A DNA stretch of 64,000 nucleotides from CAIWHR01 sp963734055 (GCA_963734055.1 CAVTFQ010000005.1:62001-126000); one strand, 5' to 3'; shown: positions 8,765 through 17,347, counted from the stretch's first letter. Numbers and translations: made by a program. The notes: generated by a model not told the origin, from the letters alone.

Positions 8765-9238
8765 CTATCCGCCGCAGCCGCCAAGCGTGACCTTGATCTC
8801 TTTGGTCGCGACATAGTACTTGCCGTCCGCCTTGACGAGCGCGTGCACGTTCGAGGTCTGCGCCATCTTCACCCGAGTCGAGATAGCCGGATCGGTGCCC
8901 GGCGGGATGTCGAAGCTCGCCGCCAGCATGTTGGGGTTCTTCTCGATCAGGATCGCGATCGACTCGGTCTTCGGAATCGCGCTCGCGATGCCGATCGGAA
9001 CCACGGCCCCGTTTTCGGCGATGTCGGGGGTCGCCACGAACGCGATGTCCTTGCTCTGCGCCGGCGCCCCGCCGCCCAGCGCCTTCATCGTCTCGTCCAG
9101 CGTCTTCGTGTCGAAGGCGGCCTTGTTCCACGCCTGCGCATGCGCGCTGCCGGGCGCGAGCCAGCCCGCGGCCGCGAGCAGCGCGAGCAGCGTGGCGCCG
9201 CCGCCCGACTTGAGCACATCCCTGCGTGTGGTTCCCAT
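8765..9238 (-). CDS. soxY: Thiosulfate oxidation carrier protein SoxY
   Basis: 157 residues. A Tat signal starts TTRRDVLKSGGG and the protein ends in the diagnostic GGCGG arm, whose Cys carries thiosulfate and its oxidation products. Two ATGs six bases apart (9244 and 9238) are possible. 9238 is chosen because GGAGG then lies 9 bases upstream, against 3 for the other. The predicted mature protein begins after SAHAQA. It is the first structural sox gene after the regulator. Confidence 0.96.
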   Translation of the reverse strand: MGTTRRDVLKSGGGATLLALLAAAGWLAPGSAHAQAWNKAAFDTKTLDETMKALGGGAPAQSKDIAFVATPDIAENGAVVPIGIASAIPKTESIAILIEKNPNMLAASFDIPPGTDPAISTRVKMAQTSNVHALVKADGKYYVATKEIKVTLGGCGG

Positions 9239-9307
9239 CGTCATCGTCCTCCGAGATCCCGTATGCCGTCCGGCCGACACCGCCGCGGCCGAGCACCGCC
9301 TGTTTGC

Positions 9308-9313
9308 ATCATA
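9308..9313 (-). promoter_or_regulatory. Possible -10 box for the soxYZ-dsrE-AXB unit
   Basis: TATGAT read on the minus strand, 70 bp before the soxY start and in the 105-bp gap after the regulator gene. No convincing -35 is visible. If real, the sox genes could be transcribed independently of the regulator. Confidence 0.25.
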
Positions 9314-9343
9314 CCCGGCCCCGCGCTGTGGGAGGGGGCGTCC

Positions 9344-9742
9344 TCAATGCGGCGACACGTGCGTCGGCACGTCGTAGGTCAACGCGCAGGTCTCGAGCCG
9401 ATTCGCAATCTGCGCGGAGATCATCCGGCATACGTCGGTCAGCATGGGATCCGCGACCTTGTAGAACACGGTGTTGCGCACCTTGCGCCGGGTGACCACG
9501 CCCGCCCCGCGCAGCACCGCGAGGTGTCGCGAGACGTTGGTCTGGCTCGCGCCGATCGTCGCGACGATCGCTCCGACGTGCCGCTCGGACCTGCAGATCG
9601 TGTGCAGGATCCGCAGCCGCGTCGGATCGGACAGCAGCCCGAAATACTTCGCGACCTCGGCGAAAAGGGGCCGCAGCTCGGCGCCGCTATCGACGTGCGA
9701 CGGCATCGCGGGAGGCGCGTGCGGAATCGGGGGCGTACCCAT
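9344..9742 (-). CDS. ArsR-family transcriptional regulator of the sox cluster
   Basis: 132 residues from ATG 9742; ATG 9706 is an alternative and neither has a clear ribosome site. The winged-helix ArsR fold is clear: LLSDPTRLRILHTIC at about 36-50, then recognition helix GASQTNVSRHLAVLRGAG (about 64-81). Cysteines at 50, 105 and 119 could make a thiol switch as in SoxR/SqrR/BigR-type sulfur sensors, but spacing differs from SqrR, so this is inference. It lies directly upstream of soxY on the same strand and divergent from the dioxygenase-like gene. It likely represses sox when no reduced sulfur is present. Confidence 0.85.
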   Translation of the reverse strand: MGTPPIPHAPPAMPSHVDSGAELRPLFAEVAKYFGLLSDPTRLRILHTICRSERHVGAIVATIGASQTNVSRHLAVLRGAGVVTRRKVRNTVFYKVADPMLTDVCRMISAQIANRLETCALTYDVPTHVSPH

Positions 9743-9782
9743 GGGGGAGCGAGCATAGGTGAACGGAAAACCGGGCGTCAAT

Positions 9783-9797
9783 TACCCCAAGCGGGTA
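9783..9797. promoter_or_regulatory. Candidate operator, TACCC-N5-GGGTA
   Basis: A perfect 5-bp inverted repeat, TACCC/GGGTA with a 5-base spacer, within a C/G-tract-rich stretch between the divergent regulator and dioxygenase-like genes. Position suits a regulator binding site. No experimental motif is being matched. Confidence 0.3.
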
Positions 9798-9865
9798 GGG
9801 GTCTCCCCCGGAAGGGGTGTCCGGAGGCGGCGGACGGGCTACGATGTCGGTTCGCAAGGCGCCCC

Positions 9866-10528
9866 ATGCCCGGCATCCCACTCAGTCCACCGTACCGACG
9901 CTGCCCGCGTCTACTCGCGCTCGCGGTCGCCGTGGCCGCGATTGCCGCCGCGAGCTTTGCGTCGGAGGTGGCCGCGTTGACGTTGACGCCGACGCCCGCG
10001 CAGACCGAGGGACCGTTCTATCCGAAGACGATTCCGTCGGATCACGACGCGGACCTGACGCAAGTCGCCGGACACCCGACGCCGGCGCAGGGTACGCGGC
10101 TCTACTTCTCCGGACGCGTGCTCGCAACGGACGGCAGGCCGTACGCGGGCGCAGCGGTCGAGCTGTGGCAATGCGACACCTTGGGCCGCTACCACCATGC
10201 GGGCGACGAGGGCGGGCCGCGCGACGACGCCTTTCAGGGATACGGGGTGGCGATCACCGACGCGGACGGCCGCTACGCGTTCAAGACGATCCGTCCCGTC
10301 GCGTATTCAGGCCGGGTACCGCATCTGCACGTCAGGGTGCGCACCGCCGGCGGCGCGACGCTGACGACCCAGGCGTACATCAAGGGCGATCCGACCGCCG
10401 GCGATCCCGTGCTCGCGTGGTCACCGAAGGGGACGCTCGAGCTCCTGACGGTGTCGCTCGCTCCCGCCTCGGGACACGAGGATGGCGCCCTCGCGGGCGT
10501 CTTCGACATCGTGCTGCGCCAACCATAG
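9866..10528 (+). CDS. Secreted intradiol ring-cleavage dioxygenase-like protein
   Basis: 220 residues from ATG 9866. A signal peptide runs to about residue 37 (LLALAVAVAAIAAASFASEV). The protein then starts TPTPAQTEGPFYPK, the typical entry of PcaH/catechol-dioxygenase folds. Candidate non-haem Fe(III) ligands are all present: Tyr in LGRYHHAG, Tyr in PVAYSGRVPHLHV and both His of HLH. It is not a full PcaGH pair, is exported, and belongs to the protocatechuate 3,4-dioxygenase beta-like family whose substrates are mostly unknown. Divergent from the sox regulator; whether it shares that regulation is unproven. Confidence 0.8.
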   Translation: MPGIPLSPPYRRCPRLLALAVAVAAIAAASFASEVAALTLTPTPAQTEGPFYPKTIPSDHDADLTQVAGHPTPAQGTRLYFSGRVLATDGRPYAGAAVELWQCDTLGRYHHAGDEGGPRDDAFQGYGVAITDADGRYAFKTIRPVAYSGRVPHLHVRVRTAGGATLTTQAYIKGDPTAGDPVLAWSPKGTLELLTVSLAPASGHEDGALAGVFDIVLRQP

Positions 10529-10601
10529 CCCTCGGATTCCCGAGCGACCGGAAAACGCGATCTAGGGCCTGTTGCACGGCCGAAAACGCCCAGCGCAAGG
10601 C

Positions 10602-10630
10602 GCAAAACGAAGCCGGGCCGGCAGCCCGGC
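10602..10630 (-). terminator. Rho-independent terminator after the 90-residue unknown gene
   Basis: On the minus strand GCCGGGC-TGCCG-GCCCGGC forms a 7-bp GC stem with a 5-base loop, followed by TTCGTTTT. It begins 21 bp past the stop of the gene at 10651. Confidence 0.6.
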
Positions 10631-10650
10631 GAGGCTTTGCAACGCAGGTC

Positions 10651-10923
10651 CTAGTGGACGGTCGCGGTCGACAGGAAACGGATCAGCGCGCCGGACTTCA
10701 GCCGGTAGACGCCTTCGCCGACATCCTCCGCACCGTCGAACTCCTGGCGGGTGAAGGCGATTTCGGTGGATCCGTTGCGCGCTTCGAGCACGATGTCGTC
10801 GGGCACCGTGTCCTTGTCCGGCACCCGCAGATACTCGGTCTCGAACATGACGCCATCGACGAGGACGTAGTCCGCGTCGTCCATCGCCCTGCCCAGATTT
10901 GCCGGATTGCCGCCGATCGCCAT
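10651..10923 (-). CDS. Hypothetical protein, 90 residues
   Basis: Not recognised. A small acidic protein from ATG 10923 with no signal peptide or membrane segment. It reads like a compact beta-rich domain: alternating strands around DADYVLVDGVMFETEYLRVP, PDDIVLEARNGSTEIAF and GVYRLKSGALIRFL. Codon third positions are strongly G/C as in neighbouring genes, which supports it being real. A terminator-like hairpin follows directly. It stands alone between the dioxygenase-like gene and speE. Confidence 0.65.
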   Translation of the reverse strand: MAIGGNPANLGRAMDDADYVLVDGVMFETEYLRVPDKDTVPDDIVLEARNGSTEIAFTRQEFDGAEDVGEGVYRLKSGALIRFLSTATVH

Positions 10924-11093
10924 GGACTCTCCACGCGGATGCGAAACACCGCATCCCGATAGTAAGGGCGCCGGCTCGCGCTTCAAGTCGACGTCGCCCT
11001 TAGAATTCGACCCCGGTCGGCCCTCCCCGTTCCGTCAGTCGGGGCGCCGGAATGCGGTCAGGCAAGTCCTAGTCTGAAATTCGTGACATATCT

Positions 11094-11173
11094 GCCCCCG
11101 ACCTGATCGGGGGCGGGAACCCAGCGTCTTTGAAAGTCACCGGGTTCCGGTTCGCGCCCGCGTCGCGGGCGCG
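11094..11173. repeat. Three adjacent hairpins (REP-like element) 3' of speE
   Basis: Three perfect inverted repeats lie in 80 bp: GCCCCCGA/TCGGGGGC (11094-11101 and 11107-11114), GGAACCC/GGGTTCC (11116-11122 and 11142-11148), and CGCGCCCGC/GCGGGCGCG (11153-11161 and 11165-11173). None has a T-tract. The layout resembles dispersed REP-type elements of proteobacteria, and a related hairpin followed by GACCCAGTGTC occurs at 40419-40449. It may also stop speE transcription. Confidence 0.55.
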
Positions 11174-11201
11174 TCCGGAACGACGTGGAGTTGCGCGGGA
11201 C

Positions 11202-12098
11202 CTAGCCGACGAGCTCGCGGACGAAATTCGGCAGGGCCAGCGCGCCGCGATGCACGTCCCCGTTGTAGTAGTTGAGGTTCGGCAGCGCGCGCATTGCGAT
11301 GCGGCGGTCGACCTCGCGGGCCGAAAGGCTCTTCGGATCGAGGGTCTGCGACACGCAGGCCATCATCCACATCCCTCCGTAGAGCGGCACGGAGGTGAGG
11401 TACGGCGTGACGAGCGGAAAGGCGGCGCGCAGGTTCGTTAGGCACGCGCGGATCCGGTCCGGATGCGCGATCGGGCTCGCGATGTGGAGCGTCATCGCAC
11501 CGACAGGCTTCAGTCGCAACGCGCAGGCGCGGTAGAAGTCCGGCGTGTAGAGGGCTTCCGACGGACCGCCCGGATCGGTGAGATCGAGCACGATCAGATC
11601 GTACTGGTCCTCGGACTCGCGCACGTAGGCGAAGCCGTCGCCGATCCGCAGCGCGAGCCGTGGATCGTCGAGCGCCCCCCGGTGCACGGTCTGCAGGTAC
11701 TTGCGCGCGATGTCGACCACGGCGAGATCGATCTCGCACAGCACGACGGAACGGATCGATGGATGCTTGAGCAGTTCCTCGACCGAGCCGCCATCGCCGC
11801 CGCCGATCACGAGTGCACGCTCGGGACTCGGGTGCGTAAGCGCCGCCATGTGGACGAGGTTCTCGTGATAGAAGAACTCGTCCATCTCGGACGTCATGAA
11901 ATGACCGTCGAGTCGGAACAACTTGCCGAAGTGCGCCGTGTCGTGCACCTCGACCGCCTGATAGGGGGAGCGGAACTTCTCGAACTGGTGCGACGAACGG
12001 ATGAAGAAGCCCCACGCGTCCGTGAGGTACTCCGTCATCAGCCCCGGCGCCACGTCGCCGCCGGCATCGCCCGGCGGACGAGCCGGGTCGTCAGGCAT
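11202..12098 (-). CDS. speE: Polyamine aminopropyltransferase (spermidine synthase)
   Basis: 298 residues. It transfers an aminopropyl group from decarboxylated SAM to putrescine. The Rossmann methyltransferase-like core carries the dcSAM-binding VIGGGDGGSVEE motif near residue 97, and LIVLDLTDPGGPSE near 168 holds the catalytic Asp region. The N-terminal beta domain contains YQAVEVHDT and FRLDGHFMTSEMDEFFYHE, characteristic of bacterial SpeE. The start overlaps the speD stop by 8 bases, which couples the enzyme to the supplier of its dcSAM substrate. Confidence 0.95.
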   Translation of the reverse strand: MPDDPARPPGDAGGDVAPGLMTEYLTDAWGFFIRSSHQFEKFRSPYQAVEVHDTAHFGKLFRLDGHFMTSEMDEFFYHENLVHMAALTHPSPERALVIGGGDGGSVEELLKHPSIRSVVLCEIDLAVVDIARKYLQTVHRGALDDPRLALRIGDGFAYVRESEDQYDLIVLDLTDPGGPSEALYTPDFYRACALRLKPVGAMTLHIASPIAHPDRIRACLTNLRAAFPLVTPYLTSVPLYGGMWMMACVSQTLDPKSLSAREVDRRIAMRALPNLNYYNGDVHRGALALPNFVRELVG

Positions 12099-12456
12099 CC
12101 TGGCCGCCGCGATGAATCGAATGGAACTTCGTTCGCTGCGGCTTCAACGCGGCTTCGAGCGCGCGAAACAGGCGTTCGGCCTTGGCCGTGTTATCGGTCG
12201 CGAGGTTGCAAACGTAGACGTCGACGGTCACGAAACCATGCTCGGGCCACGTGTGGATCGCGAGGTGTGATTCGGCGAGCAGCACCGTGCCGGTGACGCC
12301 CTGCGGCGAGAACTGGTGGAACGCGTCGCCGACGATGGTGAGACCCGAGGCGGCCGCAGCGTCGAGGCAGAGCTTGCGCAGCGCGTCGGCGCGCGTGAAC
12401 TCGGGCGTGTCGGCGGGGCATCCGTACCATTCGCCAAGCAGATGGATACCGTCCAT
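12091..12456 (-). CDS. speD: S-adenosylmethionine decarboxylase proenzyme
   Basis: 121 residues, the length of class 1b bacterial/archaeal SpeD. The self-processing site is AES at 61-63: cleavage between Glu62 and Ser63 would create the pyruvoyl group. It is followed by the conserved HLAIHTWPEHG. It makes decarboxylated SAM for the overlapping speE gene. The start ATG at 12456 precedes the conserved GIHLLGEWYGC. The order speD-speE with an 8-bp overlap indicates one transcript. Confidence 0.95.
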   Translation of the reverse strand: MDGIHLLGEWYGCPADTPEFTRADALRKLCLDAAAASGLTIVGDAFHQFSPQGVTGTVLLAESHLAIHTWPEHGFVTVDVYVCNLATDNTAKAERLFRALEAALKPQRTKFHSIHRGGQDA

Positions 12457-12660
12457 CAGCGTCCCCTGTCATGAAAATGCCCCACCCCGGCTCGTCGCCG
12501 GCGGAAGGGCACATAGCGCCGTCCCGAACGTTCGTCTCGATGTAATCGATGCGCAATTATCGCACAGAGAGCCCCGCCGCGCGATAGAATTCTTGGTTTT
12601 CGCGCGGGGCGAAGCTCTCCCCGTCGCCTTCGGCCTCACTTCCCTGCGCAGCCCGTTGCC

Positions 12661-14712
12661 ATGATCGCCGCCGAAGCCGCCGCCGTGCCCGACGAAGTGC
12701 TGGCCAATGCGCTGCGTGCGCTGGCGATGGACGCGGTCGAGGCGGCGAAATCGGGCCACCCCGGCATGCCGATGGGCATGGCGGAAATAGCGCTGGCGCT
12801 GTGGCGCGGACACCTCCGCCACCACCCTGCGCACCCGGGCTGGCCCGACCGCGACCGCTTCGTGCTGTCGAACGGTCACGGCTCGATGCTGCTCTACGCC
12901 CTCCTGTACCTCACCGGCTACGACCTGCCACTCGAGGAGCTCAAGCACTTCCGGCAGCTGCATTCGAAGACGCCCGGCCATCCGGAGCACGGCGTCACGC
13001 CCGGCGTCGAGACGACGACGGGACCGCTCGGACAGGGGCTGGCCAACGCCGTCGGCATGGCGCTCGCGGAACGGCTGCTCGCGGCGGAGTTCAACCGTCC
13101 CGGGCACACGATCGTCGATCACCGCACGTACGTCTTCGTCGGCGACGGCTGCCTGATGGAAGGTATCTCGCACGAGGCCGCTTCGCTCGCGGGAACGTTG
13201 GGGCTCGAAAAGCTGATCGTGCTCTATGACGACAACGGCATCTCGATCGACGGCGAAACGAAAGGCTGGTTCACCGATGACACGCCGCGCCGCTTCGAGG
13301 CGTACGGCTGGCACGTGCAGCCGCGAATCGACGGTCACGACGTCGCGGCGGTCGACGCGGCCATCGAGAGGGCCCTCCGTGACGGCGCCGAGCACGGACG
13401 TCCGCAGCTCCTGTGCTGCCGGACCGTGATCGGCAAGGGGGCGCCGACGAAGGCAGGCACCGCCGACGTGCACGGCGCCGCGCTGGGCGAGAAGGAGGTC
13501 GCCGCCACCCGCCTGGCGCTCGGCTGGACGCAACCGCCCTTCGTCATCCCCGACGCCGTCGGCGCCGCATGGAACGCGCGGGCGCGCGGCGCGGCGCTCG
13601 AGCAGGCATGGTCCGAGCGCTTCGCCGCTTACCGCAGCGCCCATCCGGCGCTCGCCGCCGAGTTCAGCCGGCGGGTCGCGGGCGAGCTGCCTCCAAGCTG
13701 GAGCGAGACGGCAGCGGCGGTGGTCGCCGCGGCGGCCGCCAGGGGCGAGAGCGTGGCGACGCGCAAGGCCTCGCAGCAGGCGCTCGAGACGCTCGCGCCC
13801 ACGTTGCCGGAGCTCCTCGGCGGCTCCGCCGATCTCACGGGCTCGGTGTTCACGAACTGGTCGGGCAGCCGGCCCATCGGGCGCGAAACCCCGGGCAACT
13901 ACCTTCATTTCGGCGTGCGCGAGTTCGCGATGACCGCGATCGCGAGCGGCCTCGCGCTGCACGGCGGGTTCCTGCCCTACGTCGGAACGTTCCTCACGTT
14001 CTCCGACTACGCGCGGAACGCGGTGCGCATGGCAGCGCTCATGGGGCTCCGGACGATCCTCGTGTACACGCACGACTCGATCGGGCTCGGCGAGGACGGT
14101 CCGACCCACCAGGCGGTCGAGCAGACGGCGAGCCTGCGTCTCATTCCAGGTCTGGACGTGTGGCGCCCCGGCGATACGACCGAGACCGCCGCGGCGTGGG
14201 TCGCCGCGATCGAGCGCGAAAACGGACCGACCGCGCTCGTGCTGACGCGCCAGAACGTCGCGTTCCAGCCGCGGGACGCCGCGCAGATCGCCGACATCCG
14301 TCGCGGCGGCTACGTGCTCGCCGACTGGGAAGCGAGCGCGAAAGAGCGCGTCGCGATCATCGCGACGGGTTCCGAGCTCGCGCTCGCGACGTCGGCACGA
14401 ACCGCGCTCGCCCGCGAGGGCATCGGCGCGCGAGTCGTGTCGATGCCGTGCACCCAGGTCTTCGAGCGGCAGAACGCCGCCTACCGGGCGAGCGTGCTTC
14501 CGCCCGGGATTCCGCGGCTCGCGGTCGAAGCGGGCGCGACGGCCGGATGGCACGCGTACGTCGGCGCCGCCGACGATCCCCGCGGCGCCGTGATCGGGCT
14601 CGACCGCTACGGCGAATCGGCACCCGCCGGCGTGCTGTTCAAACATTTCGGCTTCACGGCCGAGGCGGTCGCCACGGCGGCAAGGCGCCTCGCCGCGGCG
14701 GCCGCAGCGTAG
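12661..14712 (+). CDS. tkt: Transketolase
   Basis: 683 residues, full length for transketolase. The TPP-binding signature GDGCLMEGISHEA is near residue 161. The N-terminal substrate motif SGHPGMPMGMAEIA is at about 30-43. The C-terminal pyrimidine domain contains HDSIGLGEDGPTHQ near 474. It exchanges two-carbon units in the pentose-phosphate or Calvin pathways. It is the first gene of a plus-strand run continuing with gap, pgk, pyk and fba. A TAGAAT box at 12585-12590 is a possible -10. Confidence 0.97.
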   Translation: MIAAEAAAVPDEVLANALRALAMDAVEAAKSGHPGMPMGMAEIALALWRGHLRHHPAHPGWPDRDRFVLSNGHGSMLLYALLYLTGYDLPLEELKHFRQLHSKTPGHPEHGVTPGVETTTGPLGQGLANAVGMALAERLLAAEFNRPGHTIVDHRTYVFVGDGCLMEGISHEAASLAGTLGLEKLIVLYDDNGISIDGETKGWFTDDTPRRFEAYGWHVQPRIDGHDVAAVDAAIERALRDGAEHGRPQLLCCRTVIGKGAPTKAGTADVHGAALGEKEVAATRLALGWTQPPFVIPDAVGAAWNARARGAALEQAWSERFAAYRSAHPALAAEFSRRVAGELPPSWSETAAAVVAAAAARGESVATRKASQQALETLAPTLPELLGGSADLTGSVFTNWSGSRPIGRETPGNYLHFGVREFAMTAIASGLALHGGFLPYVGTFLTFSDYARNAVRMAALMGLRTILVYTHDSIGLGEDGPTHQAVEQTASLRLIPGLDVWRPGDTTETAAAWVAAIERENGPTALVLTRQNVAFQPRDAAQIADIRRGGYVLADWEASAKERVAIIATGSELALATSARTALAREGIGARVVSMPCTQVFERQNAAYRASVLPPGIPRLAVEAGATAGWHAYVGAADDPRGAVIGLDRYGESAPAGVLFKHFGFTAEAVATAARRLAAAAAA

Positions 14713-14749
14713 CCGGCGCTCGCCGCTTCGATCTTCCGCCGTGCCCCAC

Positions 14750-15065
14750 ATGATGAAAGCCCCGGAGCCCGCCGGTGCGACGATTCGCCGCGCGACCGCC
14801 GACGACGCCCGCGCCACCGCGGAAGTGCGCGTCGACGCGTGGCGCTCCACGTACGCGGGCATCGTGCCCCGCGGGTATCTCGCAGCGATATCCGTCGATG
14901 ACAACGCCGCGCAGTGGCAGCGCCGCGGCGCGAGCGGACTGTTGACCTGGGTCATCGCGGCGAACCGCGGCGCGCGCGCATTCTATGAGCGCCCGGGCGC
15001 GGAGCTCGTCGTCCCAAGAGGACCGGCTCGACCTGGTCGAGGCCGGCTACGGATGCACGATCTAG
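14750..15065 (+). pseudogene. Decayed GNAT acetyltransferase
   Basis: The frame begins as a normal GNAT protein (ATIRRATADDARATAEVRVD, then WRSTYAGIVPRGYLA) but jumps after about 62 residues straight to a C-terminal GNAT phrase, LTWVIAANRGARAFYERPGA. The central acetyl-CoA-binding region is therefore missing. Shortly after, reading passes out of frame: the +1 frame gives EDRLDLVEAGYGCTI and a stop at 15063-15065, which fits a GNAT C-terminus, while the original frame runs on into gap. An internal deletion plus a frameshift is the simplest reading. Confidence 0.7.
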
Positions 15066-15138
15066 ACGCGCTCGCTGCGGATAGGCGCCCGCCTTCCCCA
15101 TCGACAATGACCTTCCCTCGCGGGACAAGGAGAACGAC

Positions 15139-16140
15139 ATGACCGTCAAAGTGGGCATCAACGGCTTCGGACGCATCGGCCGCATGGCGTTGCGCGCCGC
15201 CGTGCGCGACTTCCCGGACCTCGAGGTGGTCGGCATCAACGACCTGCTCGAGCCCGACTACCTGGGTTACATGCTCGAGTACGACTCGGTGCACGGCCGC
15301 TTCAAGGGCGACATCAAGGTCGACGGCAGCGCGCTCGTCGTCGGCGGCCGCCGCATCCGGCTCACGGCCGAGAAGGATCCCGACGCGCTGCGCTGGAACG
15401 AGGTCGGCGCCGAAGTCGTGGTCGAGTCGACCGGCCTCTTCCTCACGAAGGAGACCGCGGAGAAGCACCTCGCGGCCGGCGCGAAGAAGGTGATCATGTC
15501 GGCGCCGTCGAAGGACGAGACGCCGATGTTCGTGTTCGGCGTCAACGACAAGCGCTATGCCGGCGAGGCGATCGTCTCGAATGCGTCGTGCACCACGAAC
15601 TGCCTCGCGCCCGTCGCGAAGGTGCTTCACGACACCTGGGGCATCAAGCGGGGACTGATGACGACCGTCCACGCCGCGACCGCAACGCAGAAGACCGTCG
15701 ACGGGCCGTCGAACAAGGACTGGCGCGGCGGCCGCGGCATCCTCGAGAACATCATTCCGTCGTCGACCGGGGCGGCCAAGGCAGTCGGCAAGGTGATTCC
15801 GGAGCTCAACAAGAAGCTGACCGGAATGTCGTTCCGCGTGCCGACCTCGGACGTCTCGGTGGTCGACCTCACCGTCGAGCTCGCAAAGCCCGCGACGTAC
15901 AAGGAGATCTGCGCCGCGATGAAGGCGGCGTCGGAAGGGGCGATGAAGGGCGTGCTGGGCTATACCGAGGACAAGGTCGTCGCCACCGACTTCCGCGGCG
16001 ACAGCCGCACCTCGATCTTCGACGCGGATGCCGGCATCGCGCTCGACGACACGTTCATCAAGGTCGTCGCGTGGTACGACAACGAGTGGGCCTACGCGTG
16101 CAAGATCCTCGAGATGATCCGCGTGATGACGAAGCGCTGA
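15139..16140 (+). CDS. gap: Type I glyceraldehyde-3-phosphate dehydrogenase
   Basis: 333 residues. The NAD-binding start VKVGINGFGRIGR and the catalytic SNASCTTNCLAP with nucleophile C151 are intact. The catalytic His lies in TTVHAATATQ near 178. The conserved AWYDNEWAY is near the C-terminus. It interconverts glyceraldehyde-3-phosphate and 1,3-bisphosphoglycerate. ACAAGGAGAACGAC precedes the ATG at 15139. pgk begins 22 bp downstream, so the two consecutive enzymes are co-transcribed. Confidence 0.98.
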   Translation: MTVKVGINGFGRIGRMALRAAVRDFPDLEVVGINDLLEPDYLGYMLEYDSVHGRFKGDIKVDGSALVVGGRRIRLTAEKDPDALRWNEVGAEVVVESTGLFLTKETAEKHLAAGAKKVIMSAPSKDETPMFVFGVNDKRYAGEAIVSNASCTTNCLAPVAKVLHDTWGIKRGLMTTVHAATATQKTVDGPSNKDWRGGRGILENIIPSSTGAAKAVGKVIPELNKKLTGMSFRVPTSDVSVVDLTVELAKPATYKEICAAMKAASEGAMKGVLGYTEDKVVATDFRGDSRTSIFDADAGIALDDTFIKVVAWYDNEWAYACKILEMIRVMTKR

Positions 16141-16162
16141 ACCCACCGAGGACCCTGGCCCC

Positions 16163-17347
16163 ATGCCTTTCCGCCGACTCTCCGACCTCGACGTCGCTGG
16201 CAAGCGCGTGTTCATCCGCGCCGACTTCAACGTGCCGCAGGATGACCACGGCGCGATCACCGACGACACCCGGATCCGTGCCGCGCTGCCCGGCATCCGC
16301 GACTGCCTCGCGCGCGGCGCCGCCGTCATGGTCACCTCGCATCTCGGCCGCCCCACCGAGGGCGAATGGAATGCCGCCGACTCGCTCGCGCCCGTCGCGC
16401 AGCGTCTCTCCGAGCTCCTCGCGCGGCCGGTGCCGCTCGTCCGCGACTGGGTCGACGGCAGCCCATCGCTCGACGCGCTCGCTCCCGGGCAGGTCGTGCT
16501 GCTCGAGAACTGCCGCTTCAACAAGGGCGAGAAGAAGAACGACGACGCGCTCGCGCGGAAGATGGCGCGGCTCTGCGACGTTTACGTCAACGACGCGTTC
16601 GGCACCGCCCACCGGGCGGAGGCGACGACGCACGGCCTCGCCCGGCACGCGAAAGTCGCCTGCGCCGGGCCCCTGATGGCGGCCGAGCTCGACGCGCTCG
16701 GCCGTGCGCTCGCAGAGCCCGCGCGCCCGCTCGTTGCCATCGTCGGCGGGTCGAAGGTGTCGACCAAGCTCACCGTGCTCCGGGCGCTCGCGGAGAAAGT
16801 CGACGTGCTCGTCGTCGGCGGCGGCATCGCGAACACCTTCATCCTCGCGGCGCACGGCCACGTCGGCAAGTCGCTGGTCGAGCAGGACCTCGTGCCCGAG
16901 GCGCAGGCCATCCTCGACGCGTGGCCGGGCAAGGTGCCGATACCCGTCGACGTCGTGTGCGCGAAGGAGCTCGCGCCGACCGCGACGCCTGCGCTGAAGG
17001 CAGTCGAGGACCTCGAGCCCGACGACATGATCCTCGACATCGGGCCGTCCTCGGTCGCGGTGCTGAAGGTGATCGTCGCCAAGGCGGGCACGATCGTCTG
17101 GAACGGTCCGGTCGGCGTCTTCGAGATCGACGCGTTCGCCGCGGGCACGCGGGCGCTCGCGGAGGCCGTCGCGGCATCGAGCGCATTCTCGATCGCGGGC
17201 GGCGGCGACACGGTCGCCGCGATCCACAAGTTCGGCGTTGCGGAGCGCATTTCGTACATCTCGACCGCCGGCGGCGCGTTCCTCGAATTCCTCGAAGGCA
17301 AGACCCTCCCCGCCGTCGCCGTGCTCGAGCAGCGCGCGGGCGCCTGA
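16163..17347 (+). CDS. pgk: Phosphoglycerate kinase
   Basis: 394 residues, full length. The N-terminal 3-PG-binding motif RADFNVPQDDHG is near residue 19 and SHLGRPTEGE near 56. The ATP-binding GGGDTVAAIHKFG lies near 350. NCRFNKGEKKNDD is also typical. It catalyses the ATP-yielding step after GAPDH, encoded 22 bp upstream. The gene is followed 29 bp later by a lipoprotein gene rather than directly by pyk. Confidence 0.98.
   Translation: MPFRRLSDLDVAGKRVFIRADFNVPQDDHGAITDDTRIRAALPGIRDCLARGAAVMVTSHLGRPTEGEWNAADSLAPVAQRLSELLARPVPLVRDWVDGSPSLDALAPGQVVLLENCRFNKGEKKNDDALARKMARLCDVYVNDAFGTAHRAEATTHGLARHAKVACAGPLMAAELDALGRALAEPARPLVAIVGGSKVSTKLTVLRALAEKVDVLVVGGGIANTFILAAHGHVGKSLVEQDLVPEAQAILDAWPGKVPIPVDVVCAKELAPTATPALKAVEDLEPDDMILDIGPSSVAVLKVIVAKAGTIVWNGPVGVFEIDAFAAGTRALAEAVAASSAFSIAGGGDTVAAIHKFGVAERISYISTAGGAFLEFLEGKTLPAVAVLEQRAGA

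Noticed and set aside
9866..10528. Protocatechuate 3,4-dioxygenase subunit PcaH completing the pobA-pcaIJF pathway
   Set aside because: The protein has a signal peptide, there is no PcaG partner, and it lies far from the pca operon.
12469..14955. An 828-codon open frame opposite transketolase
   Set aside because: It mirrors tkt codon by codon, has no domains, and tkt is certain.
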